Part shown: piece after piece, positions 1 to 13,524 of the stretch
How positions within the stretch are numbered: position 1 is the first letter of the stretch
Layout of the letters: every line of letters begins with the position of its first letter
Assembly: GCF_023278565.1 (NCBI RefSeq)
Contig: NC_064673.1
Span: 3,596,001 to 3,660,000, forward strand
Direction: 5' to 3'
Length of the DNA stretch: 64,000 nt
Source of the DNA: Colletotrichum lupini
Taxonomy: Eukaryota > Ascomycota > Sordariomycetes > Glomerellales > Glomerellaceae
Translations under genes and position numbers: made by a program
The notes under the pieces: model-generated
What the model was told of the DNA's origin: nothing
The model's database searches: none
The model's input: the letters and a program-made list of their open reading frames with translations, nothing else

Positions 1-1652
1 AAACTTAGTAAATAAACTATTATAAAGACCTAATTATAATAAAAATAATAATAATAATAGAATAGAGGAGCTATTATTAAAAATAAAAAAAGACTTCTAT
101 AATATTAAAAATATATAAGAGCCCTTTAAAATTATAATAATTAAATAGACGAGGATAAGCTATAAGAGCGGCTCTTAAATAAAAAGGATAATAAGTATTT
201 TAAAAATAGAATTAATAATAATATAAAAAAATAAGTAAAAGAGGTTAAGAGCTCCGGCTTAAGGGAACTTTAAAAAGTATTTTAAAAAATATAACGGGGC
301 TACGAGCTTAGGGTATTAAAGTTATAATATAATATTTAGAGAGCTACTTAAGCTTATTATTAAAACTATAAATTACGAACTACTTATTTTATAAAACTTT
401 AATATAATAAGAGTACTTAAAATAATAATTAATAAAAAGGGGTTATTAATAATAAGTTAACTACGGGCTACTTAATAAGAAGACGTTTTTATAAAAAATA
501 AGTAATAAATTAAAAAGAACTAATAGCCTCGCTTAATTAAAAAAAGAAATAATAGAGCTAAATATATAACTTAAAAGGGCTATTATATTATAATAGCCGC
601 GCTTACGTATTACTATATAAAGGGCTAAAAAAAGAGGTTATTAAAATATATTATAATATATTTATAATAAGATATTATAATATAAAATAAATAATAATAC
701 TATTAAAACGCTACTATTATTAAAATAAAGTAAATAAGAATATAAAAAGTTATATTAATATTTATATAATATATTAATAAACGAAGCCTTATTATTATAA
801 GTTATATAGCTTACTATGCCCCTTATTTATTTTAATTAGGCTATAATAAGAAATATCGCTAAACTTTATTATAAGCTTACTTATATTAACTATACTAATT
901 AAAAAGTGCCCCTATAACGTAGTACTTATTATAATAAACCGATTTATAAAATATAATATCTATATTATTATAAAAATAACTCTTATAGCCTAGGGATTTA
1001 TAAACCTCCTATTTATAAAAATCTTTACTAAGTTTAAAATACTTAAAAAAATCGTCTCTAATAGGGGGTCGTTATTTATAAATAAGTTTTAAACTTATTT
1101 TTATTACTTCTTAATAATAAAGAAGCGTTTTAGTACCGCGTTCTATTTATAAACGGATAGTTAAATAGAATAGTAAAACTAATACTTAAAATAGTACTTT
1201 CGCTATTTCTATATTTAAAATTAATTAAATTAAGTATAATATCTCTACCTAACTAAGTTTATATATAATAATACTTAGTACTTAATAATCCGTAAAGCGC
1301 TTATTAAGGCCCTACCTAGGTTCCTATTTACGTACCCTATATTAATCTTAATAGGGGCTCGAGATAGTATATAAAATATTTTAATTAAAAAGCGTACGGC
1401 CTAACTACGAGCTAACTAAAAAGCTTTATAACCCCTTATATAAAAAGTACGCAAAACGTATAAATGATAAGCTAATAAAGCTAGGATAAATATATTATAT
1501 AAAGTAAGTAACTAAGTACTATAATTAAAAAAGAATATTAATAAGTAGCGTCCTAGCTAGAAGTTAGTTAATAAATATCTAAGCCTATTTAAAGTTAAAT
1601 TAATAATTAAAACGGTAGGGGTTACTTACTAATTAAATATATTAATATAATA
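1..1652 (+). mobile_element. Ty3/gypsy chromovirus remnant, integrase part (RIP-degraded)
   Basis: An AT-rich block full of stops that still reads on the + strand as a Ty3/gypsy integrase. Around 921-960 is the core stretch normally reading like VIVDRFSKM; around 1060-1170 are the SDRG-like and TDGQTER-like positions; around 1540-1610 is the basic PSRKL...GPFKV-type C-terminal segment. All carry stops explained by C-to-T or G-to-A changes. The left end lies outside the window. The reading continues at 3516 after a DNA transposon that split it. Family assignment rests on motif order read by eye. Confidence 0.7.
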
Positions 1653-3515
1653 ACGTATATAATAAGCGAGCTACTTAGATAAGCGAGCTACTTACCTAAC
1701 CGTAACTATCTTATTTTTTACTTTTTACCTTACGTAACGCTATAATATAACTATAATATTATAAACTAAAAAAACTTAGTTAAACTTAGTAATCTAAGCT
1801 ATTAAAAAAACCCTAAAACTAAGTATTTAAGTAATAACTAAGATCTACTTAGTCCCTCTTAAGACCTTAAGTACCTATTTAAAAAGTATACTCATATAAT
1901 AAGATATTATACTAAACTCGTAAAAATTAACTATATTTAAAAAAGAGAAGCTAATTAAGTATATTCTTAACTTAGATTCCCGATCGTTTTCTCTCCGTAT
2001 TAATAATATAAAAAATATAACTAATTAATTACTTACTAACTATAATGCGCCCCCCGTTAAAAAGCGCTAGGCTTTTAACTTTATTAAGCGCTAATTATAG
2101 CTCTAAATACGGTTTTTTTATAAGTACGATTATAAAAGGGCCTAATACGAAGACCTAGATATAATAAACGTATAGTTTTACTTCGTAATAAATATAATTA
2201 TAAAATACGGTATTATAAAGTCCAATATTTATAACTTTAACGAGACTAGCTTTATAATAAACTAGATTATATTTAGAATAGTTATTATAAGTATAAAAAG
2301 GCGTTTAAATACGAAAATAATATAGCTTAGTAATCGTAAATAAGTTATAGTTATTTAAGCTATTAACTCGTTAGGCTATAGCGTCCCGCTATATATTATT
2401 ATTATAAATAAATATTACCTTTTTACTTAATATACGGAATCTAGTTTATTACGTAATTAAGTTATTATAACGTCTAAAAACGGCTAGATAATAAATAAGA
2501 AAGGCCTAGATTAGGTAAAATATTTTAAAAAGTATATAAAACTATGTATAAAAAGTCGATATTATCTCCTTATTATTAATAAATACGAAAGTTACTACTC
2601 TACGGATTTTAAGTTATATTATAAAAAGAATAATATCGTTACCCTTTATATACTAGCTTATTTATTTTATTTACTATAGCCCTTAAATATTAAATATTTT
2701 AGGCCTTTAAAAACGGTATATAGCTAAAAAGTTAAGAGAAAAATATAATAAGGTAATCCTTATATTATAAAAGAGGACTTTTTTTTTACGTTTTATAAAG
2801 TATTTATATAAGTAATTATAAAAAAGAATATTTAGGGAGGATTTAGAGGAGCTAGGTTTATATTTTTAAATATAAAGAGTGTACTATCTAAGCTTAATAT
2901 AAAGTTATATACTCCGACGCCTCTAAGATCCTTTTTAATAATACTACTGGCCTAGACTTTTTAAATACTAAATAACTTAATAAAAGTATTATTATAGTTA
3001 TAACTTATTAAAACTCGAATTACTCGTTATTAAAATAGCTCCCTAATTTCGATTATCGAAGCTATTAAGTATTTATTAAAGGGGGCGTAAGGATTTATAT
3101 ATTAAATTACCTTATTAAAGTCGGAGTATTAGATCTTTTAAAAAGAGAATAACTTACTTAGCTAATATAAGAGGGCTAAGAAAACACGTTTTAAATAAGG
3201 AGGAAGTTTTATAATAATTAATAAAAAAGACCTTTAGTTATAAAAAGAGGTAATAACCTAAATTAAGGAAAGAACGTATTAAAATAATAATCGTTAGCTA
3301 AGGACTAAGACGGGTTAATAATAATATAGCGTCTATAAGAATACTAATTATAATACGTAAATATATTAAATTACTAAAGAAATATTTAAAAAAGAGGATA
3401 CTAAATAGTTTTAATTAAATTACTTTTCCGAGTACTACTTTTTAGTTACGAATATAATATAGTTACGATCGGGTAGGTAGCTCGCTTATCTAGGCAGCTC
3501 GCTTATTATATACGT
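1653..3515 (+). mobile_element. pogo/Fot-type (Tc1-mariner) DNA transposon, RIP-degraded, inserted in the gypsy remnant
   Basis: A 1.86-kb element with inverted ends: 1653-1700 matches the reverse complement of about 3468-3515. Each end carries a doubled motif (ATAAGCGAGCT twice, about 17 bp apart). A TA lies outside each end (1651-1652 and 3516-3517), fitting the TA target duplication of Tc1-mariner elements. The interior (about 2230-2950) reads on the + strand as a DDE_1 (pogo/Fot1-like) transposase with many RIP-type stops, including the INSxGxSxP region near 2363 and the catalytic D-x-H-x-S region near 2575-2595, here D to N. Exact ends are uncertain by a few bases because RIP creates extra TA. 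Confidence 0.72.
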
Positions 3516-3840
3516 TATAAAATATATAATATATTTTATATATCCTTACTTAAGCCGTATTAATATTACGAAGAAGCCCCTTAGAAGCCCTTATTTATTA
3601 AAAATATAAATAGGGAGCTACTTTATAAAATAAAAAATATTATATAATATAGAGAGCTAAAGAAGAAGCGATAATACTTAATTTAATAAAAGGGATATAA
3701 TAATAATAAAAATACATAAAAATTAACTAAGTATATTAAAAACGTAGCGTTAATTAATATATATAAAAAACGAGTTTTAATTAAGTAGCGCGCCCTAGCT
3801 CTTAATAAGCCTAATAACGTAGCGAACTAGCTATTAATAA
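3516..3840 (+). mobile_element. Ty3/gypsy chromovirus remnant, chromodomain part
   Basis: Continuation of the gypsy polyprotein interrupted at 1652. Immediately after the pogo element the + strand reads like the end of an integrase (HNVFHISLLKP-like, with transitions) and then a chromodomain: a YEVENI-like start near 3615 and a YLVKWKGY...NTWE-like core near 3677-3725, with W codons turned into stops. A chromodomain at the end of integrase is the mark of chromoviruses. The 3' end and LTR were not found. Confidence 0.65.
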
Positions 3841-5535
3841 TAATAAAAAGGGGGCTATATAGTTATAACTAAGTAATATAAACGTACTAATTACGAACCG
3901 TTTTTTTAATTCTTATAATACGTAAAAGGACTGCCCTTATTTATAAAAAAACTACCCTTATACGCAAAAAGGCCGCCCTAACTATTATTTTAGGGGTTAT
4001 TATAAAAAGATTAATCTTTTTATTATTAACGAATTTATAAATAATTAGCTATAAATACGGAGCGTAAGCGGGGTAACTATATACTAGCTAAAATATTATT
4101 TAAGTAGCGTACCTCGTTATAAATAATATAAAATAGCGCAATTATAATATTATTATAAAATAAAAACGTAGCGTAAAAAGAGCTTATAACTACTTTATTA
4201 TTATTATTATTGATAATAGGGGTTAAATAAGCCTCCTTACTAGCGCGCTTAAATACCCTTTATATATTACTAATAGTAATTTAGTAAGTTTATTAAAGCT
4301 ATAAAATAATATTAATAACCTAAGTAATAATAATAATAGAGCGATAATAAAATAATAAACCTCTAAATCGTAAATATTATCGTTTGAAATAAGAGCAGTA
4401 CTCTATAAAGTTTAAACTATAAATTCCGTAAACTTAGGGACCTAAAATATTATTAATATAATATATAAAAAAATAAAAAAATAATAACTACGCTAAGTAC
4501 TTATTATATTTTTATAAAAATAGTTTTATATAATATATTTAATATAACGCACGCTAGATTTTAAAAAAGTATTAAATAAAAGAGCGAACTAGGGGCTATA
4601 AATTACTAACCTAGTTAATTATAATACTTAGTTTTTAAATTAAGCGCTTTATATATAATATAAGCGGGGTAAGGGAGTAGGCGTACTTAGCTAACCCTAA
4701 TTTTCTTAATATTCGCTTTTTTCTTTTTTTTAATAAAAGTTTATAATAATTAATATAAATAGCGTATAAATAGTAATATATATACGAAATTAGGGCGAGT
4801 AAAAGGGATATTAAGCTTTTTAAATAGACCGCTATTACTACTATTACTAAGCGCACTTATAATACTAACGACCGTTTTACTATTAATAATAATAACTCCG
4901 TAATTAAGAACTATATTTATACTAAAACGAGTTAATAATAAATATAAAATAACTTTATAAAAAATTTACTTAGGTATAAGAAGTATATAAAAATAGGGAT
5001 TTAAAAAATATTTATTAGCTATAATATTTACGTAATAAGGGAGTAGCGTAGACGCTAATAAAAATAAAAAACTATATATAAAAAGATAACTATAAAAAAA
5101 GAAAAGGAATTTAGAATTATAATAACTTAGAAAGGGGTTAATATTAATAAATAAAAATAGGGTAATAACTACTTAAGTATTAATAATTATAAGGACAGCT
5201 TATAAATAAGAGTAACTTAAGTATAAAATTATAGGGCTATTATTTAAAATAAAAAGTCTATACTTAGGCTAATAAGCGCTACTTATACCCGCCCTTATAC
5301 TATATATCTAAGGACTTTTTAAATAAAGGATTAATATAATATATATAAACTATAAATAAGCTTTAAAACGAAGCCTAGAGGAAGGAGTATTTTATTAAGC
5401 CTCGCTAATTAGGCCTTATTAATTAAAAAATAGCTTAGGGAGTATAAAAAAGGGGATTAAATAATAAAAAAGTAGCTTAGGTATATATAAAGTATTAGTA
5501 ATATACCTTAAGGGAAGGGTAGATTTTAATAATTT
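3841..5535. other. AT-rich RIP-degraded DNA, not assigned
   Basis: No gene or recognisable transposon domain. Composition and TpA richness match the neighbouring degraded elements. It may hold the 3' part and LTR of the gypsy remnant. A 73-codon open stretch at 4635-4856 (-) looks like chance in biased sequence. The last five bases (5531-5535, AATTT) are the left target-site duplication of the copia element that follows. Confidence 0.5.
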
Positions 5536-5740
5536 TATTAAATTAGAAGTCTAATTCGACCGCGGTATATAGCCGACTGCGCAGGGGCTAATTAGGGGCC
5601 CTATTTACGATTATCATAGCTAGCCTAACTTATAGTTAGAACCTCCTTTTTATACTTACTACGCAAATATTTATATAATTTAATTAATTTCTTCGTTAAT
5701 TATGGTTCGAACTAACTACCCTATAATAGGGATACTAATA
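5536..5740 (+). repeat. Left LTR (205 bp) of copia element 1
   Basis: Begins TATTAAATTAG (originally TGT...) and ends GATACTAATA (originally ...ACA). Pairs base for base with 12760-12964. The AT-rich stretch just downstream (5741-5765) is the probable primer binding site and resembles the equivalent stretch after the left LTR of the copia element at 42994. Confidence 0.9.
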
Positions 5741-8700
5741 CTAATTAGTAATTAAATTTTATTATTATAAATCGGTAAGGTATCTCGCTATATAGAAGAG
5801 ATAACCTCTTAATACTATATAGGATGGGAGATTTATACTAATTAACTTTATATAAATAAACGAAAAAGGAGGTAATTCTCGAATACCGCATAGAATTAAG
5901 TAATCGTAGCCCTTTATTACTTACGAAAGGTCGACGTCTACTATATTAAACTACGTTAATTAATAGAACTACTTAAGTAACTAGCTTTTTATTATTACCC
6001 TAAGTAGCTTTTTTATTAAATAACTTTTCTATAGCCGGCCCGCGATTAGAAATTAACTAGTTAAATTAATAAAAGGAAATACTTATATAACGACTACCTA
6101 CTTAATTAATTAGCGTAACGAATAAGCTTAATAATATAGTATAAAAGAGCACCGCGCGATTAAAAAAGGAGATTTCTAAACGTAAATATTCTTATTTAGT
6201 AATAAAAATAACCTTATAGGAGTTATTAAACTAAGAGATTTATAGTATATAGAAAAGTTTATTATTATAAGGATTTTATAAGTACGACCTTAAGCCCGTA
6301 ATCTAAATAACCTCTTTATAGCTCCCTTAACTACCCCCCGGGTATTACTTAGGAATATAGTATAAAAAACGATTTAATAAAAAAAAAGGGGATTTAGAGG
6401 TCCTAATAATATTAAGTTAAAAGTATTATAGATCTTAGAGATTAACTTAAAAAAAAGGCGGCTACTCTAAAATAGTCCTACGACCTCCCGCTAGAGTTAT
6501 TATTAGCTTAAAAAAAGGCTAAAAAAACGAGGATCTAAGGGGAAAAGAAAAGAATCCTCTAAAGGGCTACTAAAGGGCTTCTTTTTTATATTAACTCCCG
6601 GCGCGAGATTATTAATTTTAAAAAATTAACTAAGTAATAAAAGGGATCGTTAGTAAGCGATAATTCCTTAATAATAATTAAGCTATAAAAAAGACTATTT
6701 AAAAGATATAAAATAGGGTACTAAGAGGCTATAAAAAATAAGACCTTTAAAATATCTAACCTTACTACGTACGAGTAATAAAGAGGTATTTTTTAATAAG
6801 TTTTTAAAATTTACGATCTTATAAAAAAGAGGGCTTAACTTCGTTAACTATACTTAACGGCTTATACGGTTCTTAATAGCTTATATAGCTCTTTTATAAG
6901 CCGCCCAGCGTCTATTTTTAACTATTCTTACGGAATACTGCCCTAAAAGAGGTAGGTTAGGGAAAGAAGTTATTTAGAGATTATAAAGAGTACGAGGCTT
7001 AGGAGGCTAGAAGTATACGGAATAGCGGAAATTAGTAACTAATAAAGATCCCGAGACTAATTATTATATCTTCTTATAGTAATATAAACGTTTATTATTA
7101 TTATTATTAAAAAGAACTACTAAAACCTACCCTTTTATATTAAATAAAAAAGAGGATCTTAGTAAGTATAATAGCTAGCGATTTAAAAAAGTAGTAATAA
7201 TTATTAAAAATAATAAAAACGAGAGTAGTAGCGAGACGGTAAGAAGAAATAAGAATCTTTTAGACTTTAATAAATTCGTTAAGTAGCAAAAGTACGGATT
7301 TATTATAACTAGCGCGCGGATTAAATATATCCCTATTAAAATTAAATACGCTAGTAACCGCTAATATAGGTATAAGCTAGAGTATAACTTTTAGTAAGTT
7401 AGGGTAAAAAGGAAAAGGACGAAACCCGATCCTAAATAGAATCCTAATCCTTTATAAGTAGGTAAATATTAACCCGGACTATTAGGGGACGTGAATATAT
7501 AGAATTATAAATTAACCTAACGGTAAGTAAATTAACGTAGTATTAATCTATTTAACTAAGGTTTATAAAAAAAAGGGGCTATAGGGGTAACCCTTATTTT
7601 ATAAAATCGCAAACGACCTTAGCTATTAGCTAGATAAATAGTTCGTAAGCGCAAGCCTAAGAATTATAAAAGTAGTTAATAAATTCCTTTACGGGCGAGG
7701 GGTATTACTAGCGTTATTATAATTACGAGAGCTATACGAAATACTAATAATAATAATTATAGAGGAGGAATTTATACTATAGAACTAAGTATAGGTCGAT
7801 AGAGCGTATAATTACTTTAACGAATTTAAAAAAAAGGTAAACGACCTAAATTTCCTCCTTATAATTACTAACGGAAATCTATTGTTATAAAAGGATATAC
7901 CGGGGTAAAATATAGTACTAGAAGTACGATAATTAATAATTCTATCTATTTCGATCTATAATTCGTTACTATTACTAATATAAAATTCGGCGCCGATTAG
8001 TTAATAAAAAAGGAAGTAAACGACCCGAAGTTACTAATAATACGTAATAATATAAGGATCGTATATAAATACCGAAAATCTAATAATAAATACGAGGTAA
8101 TTTATAAACTTTAAAAAAATCTTTTTAAAAAAGAAATTATACTCTAGGGGGAAGTATAAGGTCTTATAAAAAACCTTAATAATATTTTATAATTATTATA
8201 AAAAAGTTAGAATTAGGGAATACTAATACTATTTAGTAATTAATATCGTACTTATAGGTAAAGCCTCTAATTATTATTATAAAACGGTACGTAATTTTAA
8301 TTAAAACGACTTTTTTAATATAATTAACGTAATTTAAAGCCGCTTTAAGACCTACGATAAGAACCTAGAGCTCCTATTTAAACTACGAGCGATTTCTTTC
8401 GTATCTATAGCTAGGATAATAAAGGGTAAATTATAAGTAAAGATCCTTAAAGAGCTTATTAATCGAATTAATAAGCTAATAAAAACCTAGCTAAATAAGG
8501 GGATAAACGAGCGGAAAGTTAAATATTTTTATACTATAGTTTAGTATATACTAGAGGTAAAAATAACCCTATACTAAGTACCCGAAAACTATAAGACGCT
8601 TTACTTAAGGCTAAGATCTAGTTTTAATATTAAAATAAAAATACCGCGCTAAACCTATTTCTAAGTATATAACGGCCCTTATTAATAATATTAAATTAAT

Positions 8701-11700
8701 TAAACGTATAATAAGAAAAAAAAAGAGGCTAGATACGGTAATCGCTAGTAAGGAGGCCTAGATTCGTTAAATAAATAGAGATTTAATTTATAAGTAGGGT
8801 AATAAAAAAAGTAATACTATATTTATAAAAAGGATAGATATTAATTAAGTAACTACTCCGAAGAAGAGCGTATTAAATCGTACGAATAGTATAAAAAGTC
8901 GAGGGTAGTAAATAGTAAAACAAGCCCTCGTTAGTTTAACTAATTCCTCGTTATATATAAGGGTAGATCCGGGGGTATAGAACTTAGTAATAGTAGCTAA
9001 AGTAGCGGCCTAAAGTATATACCCCTTATAGGAAATTTAAAAAAATAAAGAAGATCTTACCCTCTATATTAACGAATTAGATTATAATAAAATCGATAAT
9101 ATTAACTACTCTTTTTTTACCCCGTTAGTTTTTAAAAAATATACGAGGCTAAATAAATAGAGGGTAGTAAAAGCTCTTAATAAGTAGGCTTTTATTCATG
9201 AATAATAAGGGAAGGTCCCTTAAATAACGGATATAGAGGCGGCTAAAAGGGCGAATTTAATAGGGCTAAAGCCTATTTTCTTAATGATTAAGGAGAAGAC
9301 GCTATTTCTCTTAATATTTAAAAAAAAGAATATAGTACTAAGTAAATCTAGGGGTAGCTAGAGGGGTCTTTTTTATACTACTTAGATCCCTCGAATACTA
9401 AGCTTATATAAGTATTTTACGTAAGTAAAAGGTACGGCTTAGACAATTTCTATAGGATTATCTTAAATACTAAGGTATTATAATAGTTAATTAAAAAAAA
9501 AGGGTAATTCTAAGTATTATAAAAGATCGCGCTAGTAACGTTTAATACGTTAACGGTGGGTATTACGAGGATTAGTTTTAACTTAAGTAAGGAAATCGTC
9601 GCCCTAAGTATAATAAAAGTAGAGATATACTTTAGAACGATAACTTTCTATATTTTATTTATAAATACCCTATTTCTCTTATATTTAAAAAATATAAATC
9701 GACTAGGTATTATATTTAATAATACGAGGAACATAATTTTTAGTAATAAGTACTTCGAAATAGTTAAACAATAATAGGGGTATACGTTTATAAAGCTTAT
9801 TAATAGTACGAAGTTAATTAATTACTTAACGGAAAGTGAGCTTAGAAGATTATATTAGAGATTTAGGTACCCGTTAGTTACGAGGCTATATAACCTCTTA
9901 AAGTAATTAAATAATAATAATATTAAAATAGGGGCGCTAGAGTAGTTAATAAAAGTATATTACTAATACTAAATAAATACGCAGAGCCTACGCAAATTTA
10001 ATTAAGTTTAAATTGCGTAATAAGCTTAACTTTAACTAAGAAATCGTCGTCGATATCTTCTACTTAAACAATTAGCTAGTACTATATATAATTAACGTAG
10101 CTATATCCTTTTAAATAGGGCAATTCTTCTGGGATTTATAAGTAAAAATAGTATAAGTAGCCCTATGAAAAAGCTAGATTAATATATACTAAGGACCGCT
10201 AGACGGCATTAGAACCGACGCTAGTACTAGCTTTAAGTTAATAAAATTTAAGGATAATATAATAGCCTATAGTATATAGCTAAAAGTCGTACTCGTTAAA
10301 GCGCACTATAGTATTAAAAAGGTAAAAAGGGCATATTAGTAATTAAAAAGGGCGTTTAGAATTATTAAAAAAGAAAATCCGGATTTTACTAACGACGAAT
10401 ACCTCTAAATAGTACTTAAATACTATAACGATACTATAGGGCCTAACGGACTTATACTAATACTATTAGTATTTAGAGTATATTTAAGAACGACCTTAGC
10501 TTTGCTATTATTACTAAGTATAAGCTAACGAGCCCGAGTAGTTAAAAAGATAATACGGGTACTACGCGAGGTAAGTATAAAAAAGTAAGTTAATAAGGTA
10601 ATTATTACGTATAATAGGCCCGATATAGGGGGTAATTTAAATATATTACTAAATTCGGATATATAAATATAGTGCGAAATTACTTAATAATAGGCTAAGC
10701 TATATAAGTTAATTTCCGTTAACGAGCGCTCTTATATAATTACGAGAGATTGTAACTAGTTATTTAAAGTATTAATTACGGTAATTAGACCGTACTATAT
10801 AGATCTTAACGAAGTAATTTCTAACTTATAAAAAGAAGAAAAGCTAGGGGAAACTATATAACCCGTAGTAAAAGTATAAAAAATCGTCCTTAACGAAATC
10901 GTCGTAGTAGTATTAATAAATAACAAGGAAAAGGAAATTACTAAAAGGGTACTAATACTACTAATAAGACGTTATAAAAGACTACGATGGCAAGCCCTAA
11001 CGTAGTAATTTATTATTAATAATAAGGTAATTAATACTTTTTATATAGTAAAAGAGAAAGCCGATTTCGAGCTAGTAGTTAAATTATATAAAAAAGGCGT
11101 AATTATAATTATTAAAAAGCCGTATAAAGGATTAGATTTTATTAAAATAAATACTCTGCGCAATCGAGGGGTCTATTAATTTATCCTATATAACTTAGAA
11201 AAATATATAAACCTCTATATATTTAAATTACGAATAGTTCGTAAGATTAAAAGGAAAGGAATACCCTAGCCGTATAAGAAGTCTAAATACGTAATTTAGG
11301 GGTACGGTAACGTTAAAAAAATAACGCTACTTATATAATTACCTATTATATAGCGCTATAGCTAACGATTAATAATAGTACTAATAGTATTATTATAGAA
11401 AAAGGGATATAAGATTTAGAGCCGTAATATTACCTAGGCCTATACCTAATCGGCCATAGGGCTTATAAAAAAAATCCTAGCCTATCTACCAAAAGAAATA
11501 GCTAGTAAGTACTTAAAAAGTACGATTATTAAAATACTTAAGCTACTATATAAGCTTATAAAATCGGGTACTTATTAATAAGCTACTTACTACGATTTTT
11601 ATATTAATTAATTATTAATAGTTACCTCTACGTACGACCCGTACTTATTAATTATAGAGTATAAAAGCGACTAATTTAGGATCGTCGGAATATAGACCGA

Positions 11701-12759
11701 CGATATATTAGGCCTATCCGATATTAATTTTATAAAAAAAGAGGATAAGGAGCTTTAGAAAGCGGGCTTTATAATAAAGCTAAAAGAGGTCCTTATAATA
11801 AATAAACCCTTAGTATTTAATAGCGGGATTTTTATAATTAAAGGGGAAACCGTCGTTTTTTAATAAAAAGAGTAGGGCGAGAAAATTAATTTTATTAATT
11901 TAAACGTAACTAACGTTAAGAAGTAATATAAGGCTAAGCTTATACGAGGGGAATATATTATAAATATTTATTAGCCCGAGGTAACTTTTAATTATATTAA
12001 AGTAGCGTAAGGTATAAATCTAATTAAATAAAATATTAAAGTATTTAATAAGCGGCTTAAGTAATAAAAAACGAATCTCAATTAAGGTCTTATTTATTAC
12101 CCGATCGACCTTGCGACTAGTAAGCTCTACGTCTTTGTTAATAAGTTATTTACGAATAATAACGACCTTACTTCGTAATTAAGGTATATTATTATCCTAG
12201 TTAACGAAAGTATAAGTAAGAGCGAATTTACTATATATAGTAATATAATTTACTACTCGTTAATTAAAAATAAGTAAGTAATAAGAAGTGTGCTAGTATC
12301 GGAGGTTTATAATATAGTTAATAATATTAACCTCTTTTATACGATTTTAACGATACTAAAAAAGATTATTAATCGAATTAGCCTTCTATCTATTTTAATA
12401 GTTATTTATACTAATTCCTACTCGCTATACGAATACCTCGTTAAATTAAGAACGACGAAGGAAAAGAGGTTTATAATTAATATTATAGCCCTTAGATAAT
12501 CGTACGAAAGGTATAAAATACTTAAAATCCGTTAAATTAATAATAAAAATAACCTCGTAAACGCTTTTATAAAAGTAGTATTAAATAAGGGATTAAAGTA
12601 ATTCATAAGTAGTAAAAAAGTTATTATATAAATAGAGGGATAGGTTATATAAAAAGAGTAGAGAAAAGGGGGAAAAGGAAATAACTTAGTAAATAGGCCC
12701 GAGGTCGAATTATACTTCTAACTATAATAATTAAATTAATAAAAAAAAGAAAAAGTTAG

Positions 12760-12964
12760 TATCGGATTAGAAGTCTAATTCGACCGCGGTATATAGCCGA
12801 CTATATAAGGGCTAATTAGGGGCCCTATTTACGATTATCATAGCTAGCCTAACCTACGGTTAGAACCTCTTTTTTATACTTACTACGCAGATATTTATAT
12901 AGTTTAATTAATCTCTTCGTTAACTACGGTTCGAACTAACTACCCTATAATAGGGATACTAACA
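12760..12964 (+). repeat. Right LTR (205 bp) of copia element 1
   Basis: Begins TATCGGATTAG and ends GATACTAACA; followed by AATTT (12965-12969), matching 5531-5535. Its outer end keeps bases (CTACGG, ACTAACA) that are mutated in the left copy. Confidence 0.9.
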
Positions 12965-12969
12965 AATTT

Positions 12970-13524
12970 ATCTTTTAGACCTTAATAGCAGTTAGCCTCT
13001 ATAAGCTTCTTCCCTATGTTACACACTTATTGACAGGCTCCTTGATGCCTTTCTGCCCATTTCTTGCGATTGTTCTAGGCTGCGCTGGCGTTCTATTTGC
13101 CAGATCCCGATACACTCGTCGCCTTCAATCTTCAGGGGTTCAAAGAATATGGTAGCAAGCGAGGAAAGGAGAACACCCGCGTGTAGTGGGGCTGTACTCA
13201 CTCGAATAGGCTCTGCCGACCGTAGAGTCTGTACCTGTTTAACTGGCTTCCATTACTTAGAAGACGTGTCCAAATCTGTACATCTGGGAGACCTCGTACT
13301 GCAAGATTCTCCCATGTGAATTTCCCTATTCACCTCATCTCAGTGAGTCTTTTCCTTGTCTTTCACTACTCCAGCGCGTCTAGGATCACATTGCCTGCTT
13401 GCGTTGTGGGCCGTAACATCCATCTCCCCAAAACCGCTTTGACGAGTGACATGGGGTTATCATGGGTCACGCGAAGGAACCATGTGGGAAATATTCCGCA
13501 GAGGTTCGATTTCGCTAACCAACT
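12970..13524. other. Intergenic, normal base composition
   Basis: Composition returns to about 50% GC immediately after the copia target duplication. No gene recognised; a 60-codon open stretch at 13019-13201 (-) has no features I know. Probably the 3' flank of the GH3 gene. Confidence 0.5.

Larger units (their letters stand above)
5536..12964 (+). mobile_element. Complete Ty1/copia LTR retrotransposon, RIP-degraded
   Basis: A 7429-bp element bounded by two 205-bp LTRs and a 5-bp target duplication AATTT (5531-5535 and 12965-12969). The LTRs align without gaps and differ at about 18 positions, all transitions. A purine-rich tract (about 12740-12755) precedes the right LTR, placing the element on the + strand. 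The 3' interior (about 12240-12560) reads as a copia RNase H, including a TDSYSLYECL-like block with RIP changes and a 69-codon open stretch at 12290-12499. RNase H adjacent to the 3' LTR fits copia; RNase H before integrase, as in gypsy, does not. Gag, integrase and RT occupy the rest but carry many stops; the element cannot be autonomous. Confidence 0.88.

Noticed and set aside
4635..4856. 73-codon open stretch on the - strand in AT-rich DNA
   Set aside because: Composition is Leu/Ile/Tyr/Lys only, as expected from RIPed sequence; no motif and surrounded by unassigned degraded repeat.
9556..9774. 72-codon open stretch inside copia element 1
   Set aside because: Lies within a retrotransposon interior with stops on both sides; it is a fragment of the polyprotein, not a gene.
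1..12964. Mitochondrial-like or bacterial AT-rich DNA
   Set aside because: LTR pairs, target duplications and transition-only differences between copies show nuclear RIPed retrotransposons.
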